The translations under genes and the position numbers were made by a program. Below, piece by piece: positions 12,914 through 28,700 of a DNA stretch of 64,000 nt. Under the pieces are notes generated by a model. The model was not told the DNA's origin. It saw only the letters and a list, made by a program, of their open reading frames with translations, and searched no databases. The DNA is from Drosophila persimilis (Eukaryota; Arthropoda; Insecta; Diptera; Drosophilidae). The stretch covers positions 4,092,001 through 4,156,000 of the forward strand of contig NW_020825298.1 in NCBI RefSeq assembly GCF_003286085.1. Direction: 5' to 3'. Position 1 is the first letter of the stretch. Every line of letters starts with the position of its first letter.

Positions 12914-12929
12914 CAGCTGTCGACAGCTG
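12914..12929. promoter_or_regulatory. Perfect 16-bp palindrome with two E-boxes
   Basis: CAGCTGTCGACAGCTG reads the same on both strands and holds two CAGCTG E-boxes, about 90 bp upstream of the Ndc80-like ATG. Its position suggests a core-promoter or proximal site; the binding factor is unknown. Confidence 0.4.
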
Positions 12930-12961
12930 ATCATCCCTGTGAATGGCAAAAGATCGCCTGC

Positions 12962-12969
12962 TATCGATA
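12962..12969. promoter_or_regulatory. DRE (TATCGATA) upstream of the Ndc80-like gene
   Basis: TATCGATA is the Drosophila DNA-replication-related element bound by DREF, typical of cell-cycle and housekeeping promoters. It lies 130 bp upstream of the Ndc80-like ATG, a fitting place for a mitotic gene. Confidence 0.6.
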
Positions 12970-13989
12970 ACAATACTCGCCGTTCAATTTAAATGTTGAA
13001 TTTAAATGGTTTCACATCAGGAAGCATTTAAACAAAGGACCTACACAAAACGATGCAAATATGCGATGCAGTGCAATGCGCAGTCAAACAATGGCATATC
13101 CATGGAATTTGGGGTCTGGTTAACTGCATTTTCCACCAATTATGTGCCACACTTCGCTTAGCTTATATGAACTTTAAAAATTGTATCCGTTGGCAAGGCA
13201 ACGCGAAACGCCCAGGCCCCACTACAAATGCATAAATCATGAATGAAAGTGAAAATTGGTTGCACCTACCAGGCGCTCCCAGGTGTAAACGCAAACACTC
13301 CTCCTCACACGCTGAGAGGCGACCACCAAGCCACCACGCCACCATGGTTCCTGCCCTTTTCGAGGGGCATAATTACAAAACAATACAAGCGACGGGGGCC
13401 TGCAGCATCCTGGAGCCGAACACCATTCCATTCCATTCCCAGCGGCAAGCAACAAGCACAAGCACCAGTAGCAACAACAAAAGTGGCAAAAGGTGTTCGT
13501 GTTGTTTGGGGCGTGGTTGACTTTTTATCTGTGTTTTTGTTGCTGCTGTTGTTGTTTTGACTGCTGCGTTTTTGCAATTTAACCGCAATAAATAATGGAG
13601 AAGCTTGTTAAATTTCCCTTGCCCCCACACAAAACTCGGGGGAAAAATGTAGGTTAGGCCACGCCCCGATGTAACTATAACGATGATGTTATCACTGGGT
13701 CTTCCCTCCATTTGTGGCTGGATTCTGTAACCGATTTAGTGGCTGGGTGGTTCTCGTCCTCTGGCACGGAAATTCCAGTGTTTTCCGCGCATATTTCGTA
13801 ATACATTTTAATTGCGAGACATTAAAAATGCAATGCCAGGCTGGCGCATACCAGAAATGCGCTTAAAATAATTACATTTATTGCCGCATCAGCACATTTA
13901 GATGTTGACTAAGCAGATGTTCGGGAGTGGATTTTTGGACATACCCCAAGGGAGGTATAAACCATTGAGAAACCGTCTCGTATATCACT
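12970..13989. other. Intergenic DNA between the Ndc80-like promoter and the Su(dx) 3' end
   Basis: No exon was recognised. Open frames on both strands at 13240-13710 come from GTTGTT/CAACAA-type low-complexity sequence (for example 13460-13560). The end of the Su(dx) transcript is probably close to the right limit. Confidence 0.45.
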
Positions 13990-15079
13990 AAATAATTTTG
14001 CATTTATTTTATATAATACAGTACACATTGCATTAAACTAAATAAAATCTATTTAATATATAATATATATCATATATATATATAATATGTAATCCGTACA
14101 CAATCAACGCTTCTTCGCTCACATGCAAATATACGACGAGTATAATCATTATCGTTATAGTACCCCTTCGAAGAGGGTATTATACATTATTATATATACG
14201 TATACATACATATCGCTCCCGTTGATCCGTTCCTTTCCTCCTCTTTCACTACTTGTTTAGCTTTTGTTAACAACAATTATTGCTATTTGAATTTATTATT
14301 GATTTAAGTGTATTTTGTTTGCCTGTTTAAAACCCTAAACATATTTTGTTACGATTTGCGGTGTGTTTTCTTCGGTGTTCTTCATCTCACGATATCTTCT
14401 GCCTCTTCTCTCTTCCTCTCTGTATTTGTGTGGGATATATATATTTAAAATATAGTTCTATATATAAATATATATAGTATTTGTGATGTGTGTGTGTTTG
14501 TGTGTATATACGACGTTAAACAATTGAACATTTTAAAAACAGTTGCACCTTGGCGGCTAGTAAACCCAAAAAGTTCCCCTTTCTTTAACAATTTTCCGGT
14601 GTATATGTTTTCGTGTCAAACTATTTACAATGCAATTATAGGGCAACAGTAAGTGGGGGCAAGGGGCAGGGGACGAGGGACCAGGGACCAGGGCTCGTTG
14701 TAAAATTGAACTAGAAGCAAAGGATCAGAAGCGGGGGAGTGGTAGGGGTCGTTGCAATCTTATGGCAAAATACTCAACACTCGGATGCGATTGCGGGATG
14801 TAAACAATTATAGATTATAGATTACAGATTACAGATCTTTAGGTGGTAGCGAACATAGGAATTATATAGACACGACATACAAAAAGTGTTTCTGTGTGTA
14901 TACAAAGTAATACATATACATATTTATACGTAAACGTAATAATAATAACAGTAACTATATCAACGCAACCATGGACGTTCGTTCACAAGGATATGAGGAT
15001 GGGTGTATGGGGGGTGGGGGACAGGCGCTCAATTGGAATTAAACATTAATCAACAAACCGACCACAAATCAACTGCCAC
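13990..15079 (-). other. Su(dx): Probable 3' UTR of Su(dx)
   Basis: About 1.1 kb of AT-rich sequence follows the Su(dx) stop on the minus strand, including TATATA runs at 14041-14090 and 14430-14480. A candidate polyadenylation region lies at 13998-14012, where the minus strand reads AAAATAAATGC. No open frame of note occurs. The end is inferred. Confidence 0.4.
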
Positions 15080-18280
<3,201 letters not shown>

Positions 18281-18368
18281 TTGTGTCGCTTTTTGTGTGT
18301 GTGTGTTTGGTCGTCTCCTCCCGGCTAGCGACTAGCTCCTGACTCCTTGGACGCTGCTCCTTCGGGTG
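18281..18368 (-). other. Su(dx): 5' UTR part of the first Su(dx) coding exon
   Basis: Upstream of the ATG the minus strand has a strong acceptor (TTTCTTTTTGCAG then CACCCGAAGG) placing the exon start at 18368. This implies at least one non-coding exon further upstream. Confidence 0.6.
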
Positions 18369-21104
18369 CTGCAAAAAGAAACACACAGAAAATGTGAAAT
18401 GTTGAACGAACTTCGCACCAATTTCGTAAAAAGCCCCCAATTGATAACAACTGATAAGATTGGTGGTGACTATGCAGGTGAAGGCTCCGACCGAATGGGA
18501 GTTCAAGGTTCTTCTATTCTTATAAATATTTTAAAGTGCATTTTCAGCAAACCAAACTCACTTCCGTTGCAACAAAATTACGCTGCGAAAACTGGAAAAC
18601 TCTTTTTTTTGGCTGGTTTGCTCTTTAGATCACGTAAAGGCTTTAATCTTTTGCCAGCTTTGGAGATAATTAAAGCTCTGTATATCATTATGAAAGCGAA
18701 TACCGATAAGATAAACTCTGTTTAACTATAGTAGCTGATGTATAGTATGTACATTTATACGACAGTATGGCCCCACAAAAAAATAGCCTTCTCTTTTTTT
18801 GCAAAGCTCTGAAGTTTGGTTGGAGAATTCTGTTGGGATTTCTTCGATTATTCCTCAGATACGTGTAAATCTAAGACCACTGACCAGGCCTCAGCACATG
18901 TCACTGTACCCTGTTAAGCCCTTTCTCGATGGATAAGGATAAGGAATATTAAAAGATATCCTATAGGAGTGCCCTCTTGGGGCGGATATCTGCCTAAAAC
19001 AAGTAGAGCAAACTAGAGAGCTTCACAGACTTATTGGTCTGAGACGGACTGTCCATAAACTACCGATAAAATCTTAAGTTTTCCCATTATTAATAACACC
19101 ACATCGATCTATTGAAAGTGAAACCTTAAGCTCCCCCTCTCCCTCCTACTTACGGTCACAGTTCTGTGAAGCACCGTACCTCATGCTATTAATTTTTCGC
19201 CTTTAATTTGCGGCTGTCACGGTATACAATGTACATTTTCCCCAGCCAATGGGCCTGGTCATCCATAATTTTGATAGCAAACACCCAGACACGCCGCAGG
19301 CAGTGCACACACAGCACACAGTAGAGCAGACACAATGGACATACACAATAGATTGTATAATACTCCGGTAATGCGGGGGCCGATGGTGTGACTCATCAGC
19401 AAAAGGGGGGGAGGGTGTGGGAAACAACGGTAAACCATAGTACCTATACAGTTTCGATTGTTGAATGGACATTGCATATTGCATATTGATTTGATTGCTG
19501 CTTCGTTTGCTTTTGCTTCTGTTGTTTATTGAATGCAATGGTCGGCGATATCGCCTCAAAAGTTTTCTGAGAACACGTGAAGAAATGTAGACAGACGTAT
19601 GTACAAGTATATTTTTGTGGGAGAGTGTGTGTCAAGTGCCAGGCAACGACGACAGTTTGTTCAATTATGAAAAACGGTCAACCATGTTGAGAGGCGCCAA
19701 AGACAGCTGTGATTACAATTGTAGAGCGCTTCGAACAAAGTCTGCTTGGTTTGTTGATATTTAATGCAAACAGCAGAGAGGCACATCATTTAGAATGCAA
19801 TTAGCACTGGCCTTCGCTATGCTTTGACAGCTTTATCTTGGGCAAATATTATGTGCAGAGAATCTTATCAACAAAACGTCGGATGTACATATGTATAAAA
19901 TACAGTTCATATAATAACAATATCAAAAAACGCTCTATATGGGTGTTAATTATAATCATTGTACATATTCTGTGTCTATTCATTTTATAAGAAAATCGGA
20001 TTGTAATGGATGGATGGATGGGTATCTAATGGCTGATAAAGCAACTTTCTATAGCTTTTCTAGCGCTAACTAGAGGCGTAATTTATCTGGGATTCAGCAA
20101 ATTCTACAAGCAAAATTCTGCTTCGCTAGCATTTAGTCTTCCGACTTTCGAACGAGAATCTTTGTATGAGTAGGTCGTTTTTGTGGATCTCCTGATTGTC
20201 AGATACATCTACATGCACAAATGATGATTCATGAGTGATGCCCCATCTAGCATGCTTCATGCAGAATATTCTAGATCTAGAACGCGTGTGGCATACTGCA
20301 CGAGCAATACAATATACCCTCAGAAATACCGCTTACTCCGTAATGGTGATAGTAAATACTTGAAAACAAAGAATCGAAGAGTCGCCTGATAGGGGACGGA
20401 CTTATCTGCGAGGGAAGCACAGGCGGCGGCGGCCATTATGGGCAGAGTGAGTGCACTAGCAGCAGGAAAAGCGAAAATGTGTAATCAGCGAGGCGAGACG
20501 CAAAGAGGGAGACAGACACAAAAACAGTTGCAACAGCTGGCGGGCCCGGGTTCCGCAGTGCTCCCAGGGCAGAGGGGCTGAAGTTGTCAATAAATCAAGC
20601 GACAAAATGCATTTTTAGCGGCCGGCGGGTGAGGGGGTGGTATCAGCGTTAGTGCACCTGAACTACACACACACACACACACATATACACTCGTATCAAC
20701 TTGAACTTCCATGACGCTGCCGCTTCCATATAGAAATAGAGTATCGACCGATTGGTACACGCACTAGCGCACTCACACTTGCACACCCACACATACGCCG
20801 CTACTTACAATTACAGTTACAAATATTCGTGGTCATGTAACGCACGCCAAAAAAAAGCTGCTCCCTCGCTCACACATATGCATCCACACATGTGTGTGTG
20901 TGTGTGTGTGTCACTTTTTGTTTGTAATTGAGGCAAAGGTCGCGGCAGGGTATGAACCGGCCCTTGCCAGAAACACCAACAAAACACCTTGGAGAATGTT
21001 ACCCAAATGGAAATTCCAATGCACAAAGGTGTTTTGCATGCCTGCAAACAATTTCCATTTTCATGTGTACTAACTGGGGGTCTGGCGTTTTTTTTTTCAC
21101 TTAC
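18369..21104 (-). other. Probable 5' UTR intron of Su(dx)
   Basis: About 2.7 kb without recognisable exons lies between the 18368 acceptor and an excellent minus-strand donor at 21104 (AGAAG then GTAAGTG). It holds an AC run at 20665-20683 and a TG run at 20891-20911. Other minus-strand donors, for example TT/GTAAGT near 20808, could be alternative exon ends. Confidence 0.45.
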
Positions 21105-21495
21105 CTTCTTCTGGCGCTACTGCTGCTGCTGCTGCTCCTATAATTTGTATGTGTGTGTGCTCGTGTGTATTGCTGGTTTGGTAGCTGGTGGGTTCTGGGC
21201 CTGGTTTTCTTGGATGTGCTTTGCGTTGCGTATTTGTTGCACGTTTATCCGCAAAGCAGATGGTTTTCCGCTGCGTACTTTCTGTTATTTGATAGTGTAG
21301 AACTAATAGTTTATTTGTTATTGTTTTTTTTTTTGGTTTTGCAGCAATTTCGTTGCCAGCTTACAAGTCACAGGTGTACCGTACCTACGGAGCGTCATTT
21401 GTTATTCGTTTCGAAGCCATCTCGTCATTTTTGCTATCCTATTTACCTTGTTTTTTGTTTTGTAAAATTTTAATTTCTGCACTTTCCACTTTTAA
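21105..21495 (-). other. Candidate non-coding first exon of Su(dx)
   Basis: Bounded by the donor at 21104 and the Motif-1-like element at 21497. A CTG run lies at 21118-21135. A shorter exon ending at the CAAG/GTAAAT donor near 21449 is an equally possible first exon. Confidence 0.35.
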
Positions 21496-21496
21496 T

Positions 21497-21507
21497 CAGT
21501 GTGACCG
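21497..21507 (-). promoter_or_regulatory. Core promoter Motif 1-like element (GGTCACACTG)
   Basis: The minus strand reads CGGTCACACTG, a full match to the Drosophila core-promoter Motif 1 consensus, found near start sites of broadly expressed TATA-less genes. Its direction fits Su(dx). Just outside it are ATATACCG/ATATACC repeats (21530-21590), which often accompany this motif in repetitive DNA, so a repeat-derived copy is possible. Confidence 0.45.
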
Positions 21508-21539
21508 CGGGCTTATCTATAAAATATACCGTCCGACCG

Positions 21540-22452
21540 TGAGAAATATACCAAAAACTACCGCCTCATTTTCAAAATATACCGTAAATATACTGACGAA
21601 CTCAAGTTCTATTTTACATATTCCTCGTTTTTAATATTCCGTCGATTATTACTAGCTATATAGAACATTTAGCCATTTTATACGATTAAAGAATCAATTT
21701 TCTACAAGATTGGATAGTTTTTAATCCTTGCTTTTATTGTATTTATTGTAAAAAAGGGTTAAACGAAAAAGTTCAACAAAAAAAAGAGTCGCAATGTTGC
21801 TGGTATTTGAGGACGTGATGCGTGTATAGCCTTTGTACACCCTATTTTGTTAATTTTATATGAAGATCAAACGTAATTTATCTACACCTTTTCTCAAATT
21901 GATATTCTTTAGACATATTCAAGTACATTATTAGTATCTTGTATATATTAATATCGATCCTGATACCTACTGAGCCTTGGAAGACAAACGTATTCACAAT
22001 TCTATAACATCTATTTCCCCCAGGGTATGTGTGCATGGAATTAGCAACATGTTTGTGTATGGAATGAGACTCATTGTTGCAAAAGCAAACTGCGGCGAAC
22101 TTAAATGCGATTCAAAAAACGACCAATTCTTTGTTCCGTTGAAAAATACTATCTATATAGAACATTTAGCCATGCCCATTAAATTTTGTACGCTTGATGA
22201 ATCAATTCTATACATGATTGGCCTATTCGAAATACTTGCTTTTATTGGATTTCTATATAACATTGAAAATTAAATTAGTAGATTGATGAAATTGACAAAA
22301 ATACCATGGGAGCGCGGCGAAAACCAGTATTTCTACAGTATAACCCTCAAAACAGCACCGATATATACCGTCTCATTTTCAATATATACCGTAAATATAC
22401 TGACGAACTCAAGTTTTATTATACTTATATATTATTATTATATTATATTATA
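21540..22452. repeat. Transition zone with rearranged local duplications
   Basis: Two segments occur twice in swapped order. TATACCGTAAATATACTGAC lies near 21577 and again near 22386; TATATAGAACATTTAGCCAT lies near 21657 and again near 22153, each followed by diverged versions of GATTGG...CTTGCTTTTATTG. The piece at 22308-22335 (GGAGCGCGGCGAAAACCAGTA) looks like scrambled satellite monomer. A TTA/TAT run (22420-22452) abuts the array. Confidence 0.5.
21977..22273 (+). other. 98-codon open frame of unknown status
   Basis: Unlike most frames nearby this one is not low-complexity. It encodes several Cys (VCVHG, ANCGELKCD), a CGELKCDSKNDQFFVP stretch and a hydrophobic C-terminus (MIGLFEILAFIGFLYNIEN). 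It overlaps the second copy of a local duplication, whose first copy is not open, so it may be a fragment of an old transposon gene or chance. I do not recognise a family. Confidence 0.25.
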
Positions 22453-25400
22453 AAATCGTGAAAAAATGGATGGCTATATCTCGGCTATTTATGGGCCGAT
22501 CGGCGAAGGACCAACTCTCGCAGGACCGTGAGGATCCAGACTGTCGAACGGCATCAAAATCTCGACTACGAAAATGAGGCCGATTTTTTGAAAATTTAAT
22601 GATGGTTACATCATGATTTTTTGCGAAAATCGTGAAAAAATTGATGTCACTTTTCCGATGGCAATCGTTTCGCAGGACTCTCCCAATCACGAAGAGACAT
22701 GCCGCGCCCCAATCGGCTGCCGTATAGCCGAGATATAGCGTACAGAAAACCAGTATTTTAATGGTGCACATCCAAACTTTCGGGAGGCTATATCTCGGCA
22801 ATTTATGGGCCGATCGGTGAAGGACCAACTCTCACAGGACCGTGAGGATCGAGACTGTCAAACGGCATCAAAATCTCGACTACGAAAATGAGGTCGATTT
22901 TTTGAAAATTTAATGATGGTTACATCATGATTTTTTGCGAAAATCGTGAAAAAATGGATGTCCCTTTTTCCGATGGCAATCGATTCGCAGGACTCTCCCA
23001 ATCACGAAGAGACATGCCGCGCCCCAATCGGCTGCCGTATAGCCGAGATATAGCGTACAGAAAACCAGTATTTTAATGGTGCACATCCAAACTTTCGGGA
23101 GGCTATATCTCGGCAATTTATGGGCCGATCGGTGAAGGACCAACTCTCGCAGGATTATTAGGAACCAGACTGTGGAATGGCATCAAAATCTCGACTACGA
23201 AAATGAGGCCGATTTTTTGAAAATTTAATGATGGTTACATCATGATTTTTTGCGAAAATCGTGAAAAAATGGATGGCTATATCTCGGCTATTTATGGGCC
23301 GATCGGCGAAGGACCAACTCTCGCAGGACCGTGAGGATCCAGACTGTCGAACGGCATCAAAATCTCGACTACGAAAATGAGGCCGATTTTTTGAAAATTT
23401 AATGATGGTTACATCATGATTTTTTGCGAAAATCGTGAAAAAATTGATGTCACTTTTCCGATGGCAATCGTTTCGCAGGACTCTCCCAATCACGAAGAGA
23501 CATGCCGCGCCCCAATCGGCTGCCGTATAGCCGAGATATAGCGTACAGAAAACCAGTATTTTAATGGTGCACATCCAAACTTTCGGGAGGCTATATCTCG
23601 GCAATTTATGGGCCGATCGGTGAAGGACCAACTCTCACAGGACCGTGAGGATCGAGACTGTCAAACGGCATCAAAATCTCGACTACGAAAATGAGGCCGC
23701 TTTTTTGAAAATTTAATGATGGTTACATCATGATTTTTTGCGAAAATCGTTAAAAAAGGGATGTCCCTTTTTCCGATGGCAATCGATTCGCAGGACTCTC
23801 CCAATCACGAAGAGACATGCCGCGCCCCAATCGGCTGCCGTATAGCCGAGATATAGCGTACAGAAAACCAGTATTTTAATGGTGCACATCCAAGCTTTCG
23901 GGAGGCTATATCTCGGCTATTTATGGGCCGATCGGCGAAGGACCAACTCTCACAGGACCGTGAGGATCGAGACTGTCAAACGGCATCAAAATCTCGACTA
24001 CGAAAATGAGGTCGATTTTTTGAAAATTTAATGATGGTTACATCATGATTTTTTGCGAAAATCGTGAAAAAATGGATGGCTATATCTCGGCTATTTATGG
24101 GCCGATCGACAAAGGACCAACTCTCACAGGACCGTGAGGATCCAGACTGTCGAACGGCATCAAAATCTCGACTACGAAAATGAGGCCGATTTTTTGAAAA
24201 TTTAATGATGGTTACATCATGGTTTTTTGCGAAAATCGTGAAAAAATGGATGTCCCTTTTTCCGATGGCAATCGTTTCGCAGGACTCTCCCAATCACGAA
24301 GAGACATGCCGCGCCCCAATCGGCTGCCGTATAGCCGAGATATAGCGTAAAGAAAACCAGTATTTTAATGGTGCACATCCAAACTTTCGGGAGGCTATAT
24401 CTCGGCAATTTATGGGCCGATCGGTGAAGGACCAACTCTCGCAGGATCATGAGGATCCAGACTGTGGAATGGCATCAAAATCTCGACTACGAAAATGAGG
24501 CCGATTTTTTGAAAATTTAATGATGGTTATATCATGATTTTTTGCGAAAATCGTGAAAAAATGGATGGCTATATCTCGGCTATTTATGGGCCGATCGGCG
24601 AAGGACCAACTCTCACAGGATTGTGAGGATCCAGACTGTGGAATGGCATTAAAATCTCGACTACGAAAATGAGGCCGATTTTTTGAAAATTTAATGATGG
24701 TTACATCATGATTTTTTGCGAAAATCGTGAACAAATGGATGTCCCTTTTTCCGATGGCAATCGATTCGCAGGACTCTCCCAATCACGAAGAGACATGCCG
24801 CGCCCCAATCGGCTGCCGTATAGCCGAAATATAGCGTACAGAAAACCAGTATTTTAATGGTGCACATCCAAACTTTCGGGAGGCTATATCTCGGCTATTT
24901 ATGGGCCGATCGGTGAAGGACCAACTCTCGCAGGATCATGAGGACCTAGACTGTCGAACGGCATCAAAATCTCGACTACGAAAATGAGGCCGATTTTTTG
25001 AAAATTTAATGATGGTTACATCATTATTTTTTGCGAAAATCGTGAAAAAATGGATGTCCCTTTTTCCGATGGCAATCGATTCGCAGGACTCTCCCAATCA
25101 CGAAGAGACATGCCGCGCCCCAATCGGCTGCCGTATAGCCGAAATATAGCGTACAGAAAACCAGTATTTTAATGGTGCACATCCAAACTTTCGGGAGGCT
25201 ATATCTCGGCTATTTATGGGCCGATCGGTGAACGACCAACTCTCGCAGGATCATGAGGATCCAGACTGTGGAATGGCATCAAAATCTCGACTACGAAAAT
25301 GAGGCCGATTTTTTGAAAATTTAATGATGGTTACATCATGATTTTTTGCGAAAATCGTGAAAAAATGGATGGCAATATCTCGGCTATTTATGGGCCGATC

Positions 25401-25608
25401 GACGAAGGACCAACTCTCACAGGACCGGGAGGATCCAGACTGTCGAACGGCATCAAAATCTCGACTACGAAAATGAGGCCGATTTTTTGAAAATTTAATG
25501 ATGGTTACATCATGATTTTTTGCGAAAATCGTGAAAAAATGGATGTCCCTTTTTCCGATGGCAATCGTTTCGCAGGACTCTCCCAATCACGAAGAGACAT
25601 GCCGCGCC

Positions 25609-25717
25609 CCAATCGGCTGCCGTATAGCCGAGATATAGCGTACAGAAAACCAGTATTTTAATGGTGCACATCCAAACTTTCGGGAGGCTATATCTCGGCT
25701 ATTTATGGGCCGATCGG
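25609..25717. repeat. Representative stem-loop inside the 315-bp unit
   Basis: Arms 25609-25639 and 25687-25717 are inverted copies of about 31 bp, with a perfect 14-bp core (AGCCGAGATATAGC against GCTATATCTCGGCT) and a matching outer CC(A/G)ATCGGC block, separated by 47 bp. The same arms recur in other 315-bp units, some with one core mismatch (AGCCGAAATATAGC). RNA from either strand could fold here. Confidence 0.75.
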
Positions 25718-28700
25718 TAAAGGACTGACTCTCGCAGGATCGTGAGGATCCAAACTGTCGAACGGCATCAAAATCTCGACTACGAAAATGAGGCCGATTT
25801 TTTGAAAATTTAATGATGGTTACATCATGATTTTTTGCGAAAATCGTGAAAAAATGGATGTCCCTTTTTCCGATGGCAATCGATTCGCAGGACTCTCCCA
25901 ATCACGAAGAGACATGCCGCGCCCCAATCGGCTGCCGTATAGCCGAAATATAGCGTACAGAAAACCAGTATTTTAATGGTGCACATCCAAACTTTCGGGA
26001 GGCTATATCTCGGCTATTTATGGGCCGATCGGTGAAGGACCAACTCTCGCAGGATCATGAGGACCTAGACTGTCGAACGGCATCAAAATCTCGACTACGA
26101 AAATGAGGCCGATTTTTTGAAAATTTAATGATGGTTACATCATGATTTTTTGCGAAAATCGTGAAAAAATGGATGTCCCTTTTTCCGATGGCAATCGATT
26201 CGCAGGACTCTCCCAATCACGAAGAGACATGCCGCGCCCCAATCGGCTGCCGTATAGCCGAAATATAGCGTACAGAAAACCAGTATTTTAATGGTGCACA
26301 TCCAAACTTTCGGGAGGCTATATCTCGGCTATTTATGGGCCGATCGGTGAAGGACCAACTCTCGCAGGATCATGAGGATCCAGACTGTGGAATGGCATCA
26401 AAATCTCGACTACGAAAATGAGGCCGATTTTTTGAAAATTTAATGATGGTTACATCATGATTTTTTGCGAAAATCGTGAAAAAATGGATGGCAATATCTC
26501 GGCTATTTATGGGCCGATCGACGAAGGACCAACTCTCACAGGACCGTGAGGATCCAGACTGTCGAACGGCATCAAAATCTCGACTACGAAAATGAGGCCG
26601 ATTTTTTGAAAATTTAATGATGGTTACATCATGATTTTTTGCGAAAATCGTGAAAAAATGGATGTCCCTTTTTCCGATGGCAATCGTTTCGCAGGACTCT
26701 CCCAATCACGAAGAGACATGCCGCGCCCCAATCGGCTGCCGTATAGCCGAGATATAGCGTACAGAAAACCAGTATTTTAATGGTGCACATCCAAACTTTC
26801 GGGAGGCTATATCTCGGCTATTTATGGGCCGATCGGCGAAGGACCAACTCTCACAGGACCGTGAGGATCGAGACTGTCAAACGGCATCAAAATCTCGACT
26901 ACGAAAATGAGGTCGATTTTTTGAAAATTTAATGATGGTTACATCATGATTTTTTGCGAAAATCGTGAAAAAATGGATGGCAATATCTCGGCTATTTATG
27001 GGCCGATCGACGAAGGACCAACTCTCACAGGACCGTGAGGATCCAGACTGTCGAACGGCATCAAAATCTCGACTACGAAAATGAGGCCGATTTTTTGAAA
27101 ATTTAATGATGGTTACATCATGATTTTTTGCGAAAATCGTGAAGAAATGGATGTCTCTTTTTCCGATGGCAATCGTTTCGCAGGAGTCTCCCAATCACGA
27201 AGAGACATGCCGCGCCCCAATCGGCTGCCGTATAGCCGAGATATAGCGTACAGAAAACCAGTATTTTAATGGTGCACATCCAAACTTTCGGGAGGCTATA
27301 TCTCGGCAATTTATGGGCCGATCGGTGAAGGACCAACTCTCGCAGGATCATGAGGATCCAGACTGTGGAATGGCATCAAAATCTCGACTACGAAAATGAG
27401 GCCGATTTTTTGAAAATTTAATGATGGTTACATCATGATTTTTTGCGAAAATCGTGAAGAAATGGATGTCTCTTTTTCCGATGGCAATCGTTTCGCAGGA
27501 CTCTCCCAATCACGAAGAGACGTGCCGCGCCCCATTCGGCTGCCGTATAGCCGAGATATAGCGTACAGAAATCCAGTATTTTAATGGTGCACATCCAAAC
27601 TTTCGGGAGGCTATATCTCGGCTATTTATGGGCCGATCGGTAAAGGACTGACTCTCGCAGGATCGTGAGGATCCAGACTGTGGAATGGCATCAAAATCTC
27701 GACTACGAAAATGAGGCCGATTTTTTGAAAATTTAATGATGGTTACATCATGATTTTTTGCGAAAATCGTGAAAAAATGGATGTCCCTTTTTCCGATGGC
27801 AATCGTTTCGCAGGACTCTCCCAATCACGAAGAGACATGCCGCGCCCCAATCGGCTGCCGTATAGCCGAGATATAGCGTACAGAAAACCAGTATTTTAAT
27901 GGTGCACATCCAAACTTTCGGGAGGCTATATCTCGGCAATTTATGGGCCGATCGGTGAAGGACCAACTCTCGCAGGATCATTAGGAACCAGACTGTGGAA
28001 TGGCATCAAAATCTCGACTACGAAAATGAGGCCGATTTTTTGAAAATTTAATGATGGTTACATCATGATTTTTTGCGAAAATCGTGAAAAAATGGATGTC
28101 CCTTTTTCCGATGGCAATCGATTCGCAGGACTCTCCCAATCACGAAGAGATATGCCGCGCCCCAATCGGCTGCCGTATAGCCGAGATATAGCGTACAGAA
28201 AACCAGTATTTTAATGGTGCACATCCAAACTTTCGGGAGGCTATATCTCGGCTATTTATGGGCCGATCGGTGAAGGACCAACTCTCGCAGGATCATGAGG
28301 ATCCAGACTGTGGAATGGCATCAAAATCTCGACTACGAAAATGAGGCCGATTTTTTGAAAATTTAATGATGGTTACATCATGATTTTTTGCGAAAATCGT
28401 GAAAAAATGGATGGCAATATCTCGGCTATTTATGGGCCGATCGACGAAGGACCAACTCTCACAGGACCGTGAGGATCCAGACTGTCGAACGGCATCAAAA
28501 TCTCGACTACGAAAATGAGGCCGATTTTTTGAAAATTTAATGATGGTTACATCATGATTTTTTGCGAAAATCGTGAAAAAATGGATGTCCCTTTTTCCGA
28601 TGGCAATCGATTCGCAGGACTCTCCCAATCACGAAGAGACATGCCGCGCCCCAATCGGCTGCCGTATAGCCGAAATATAGCGTACAGAAAACCAGTATTT

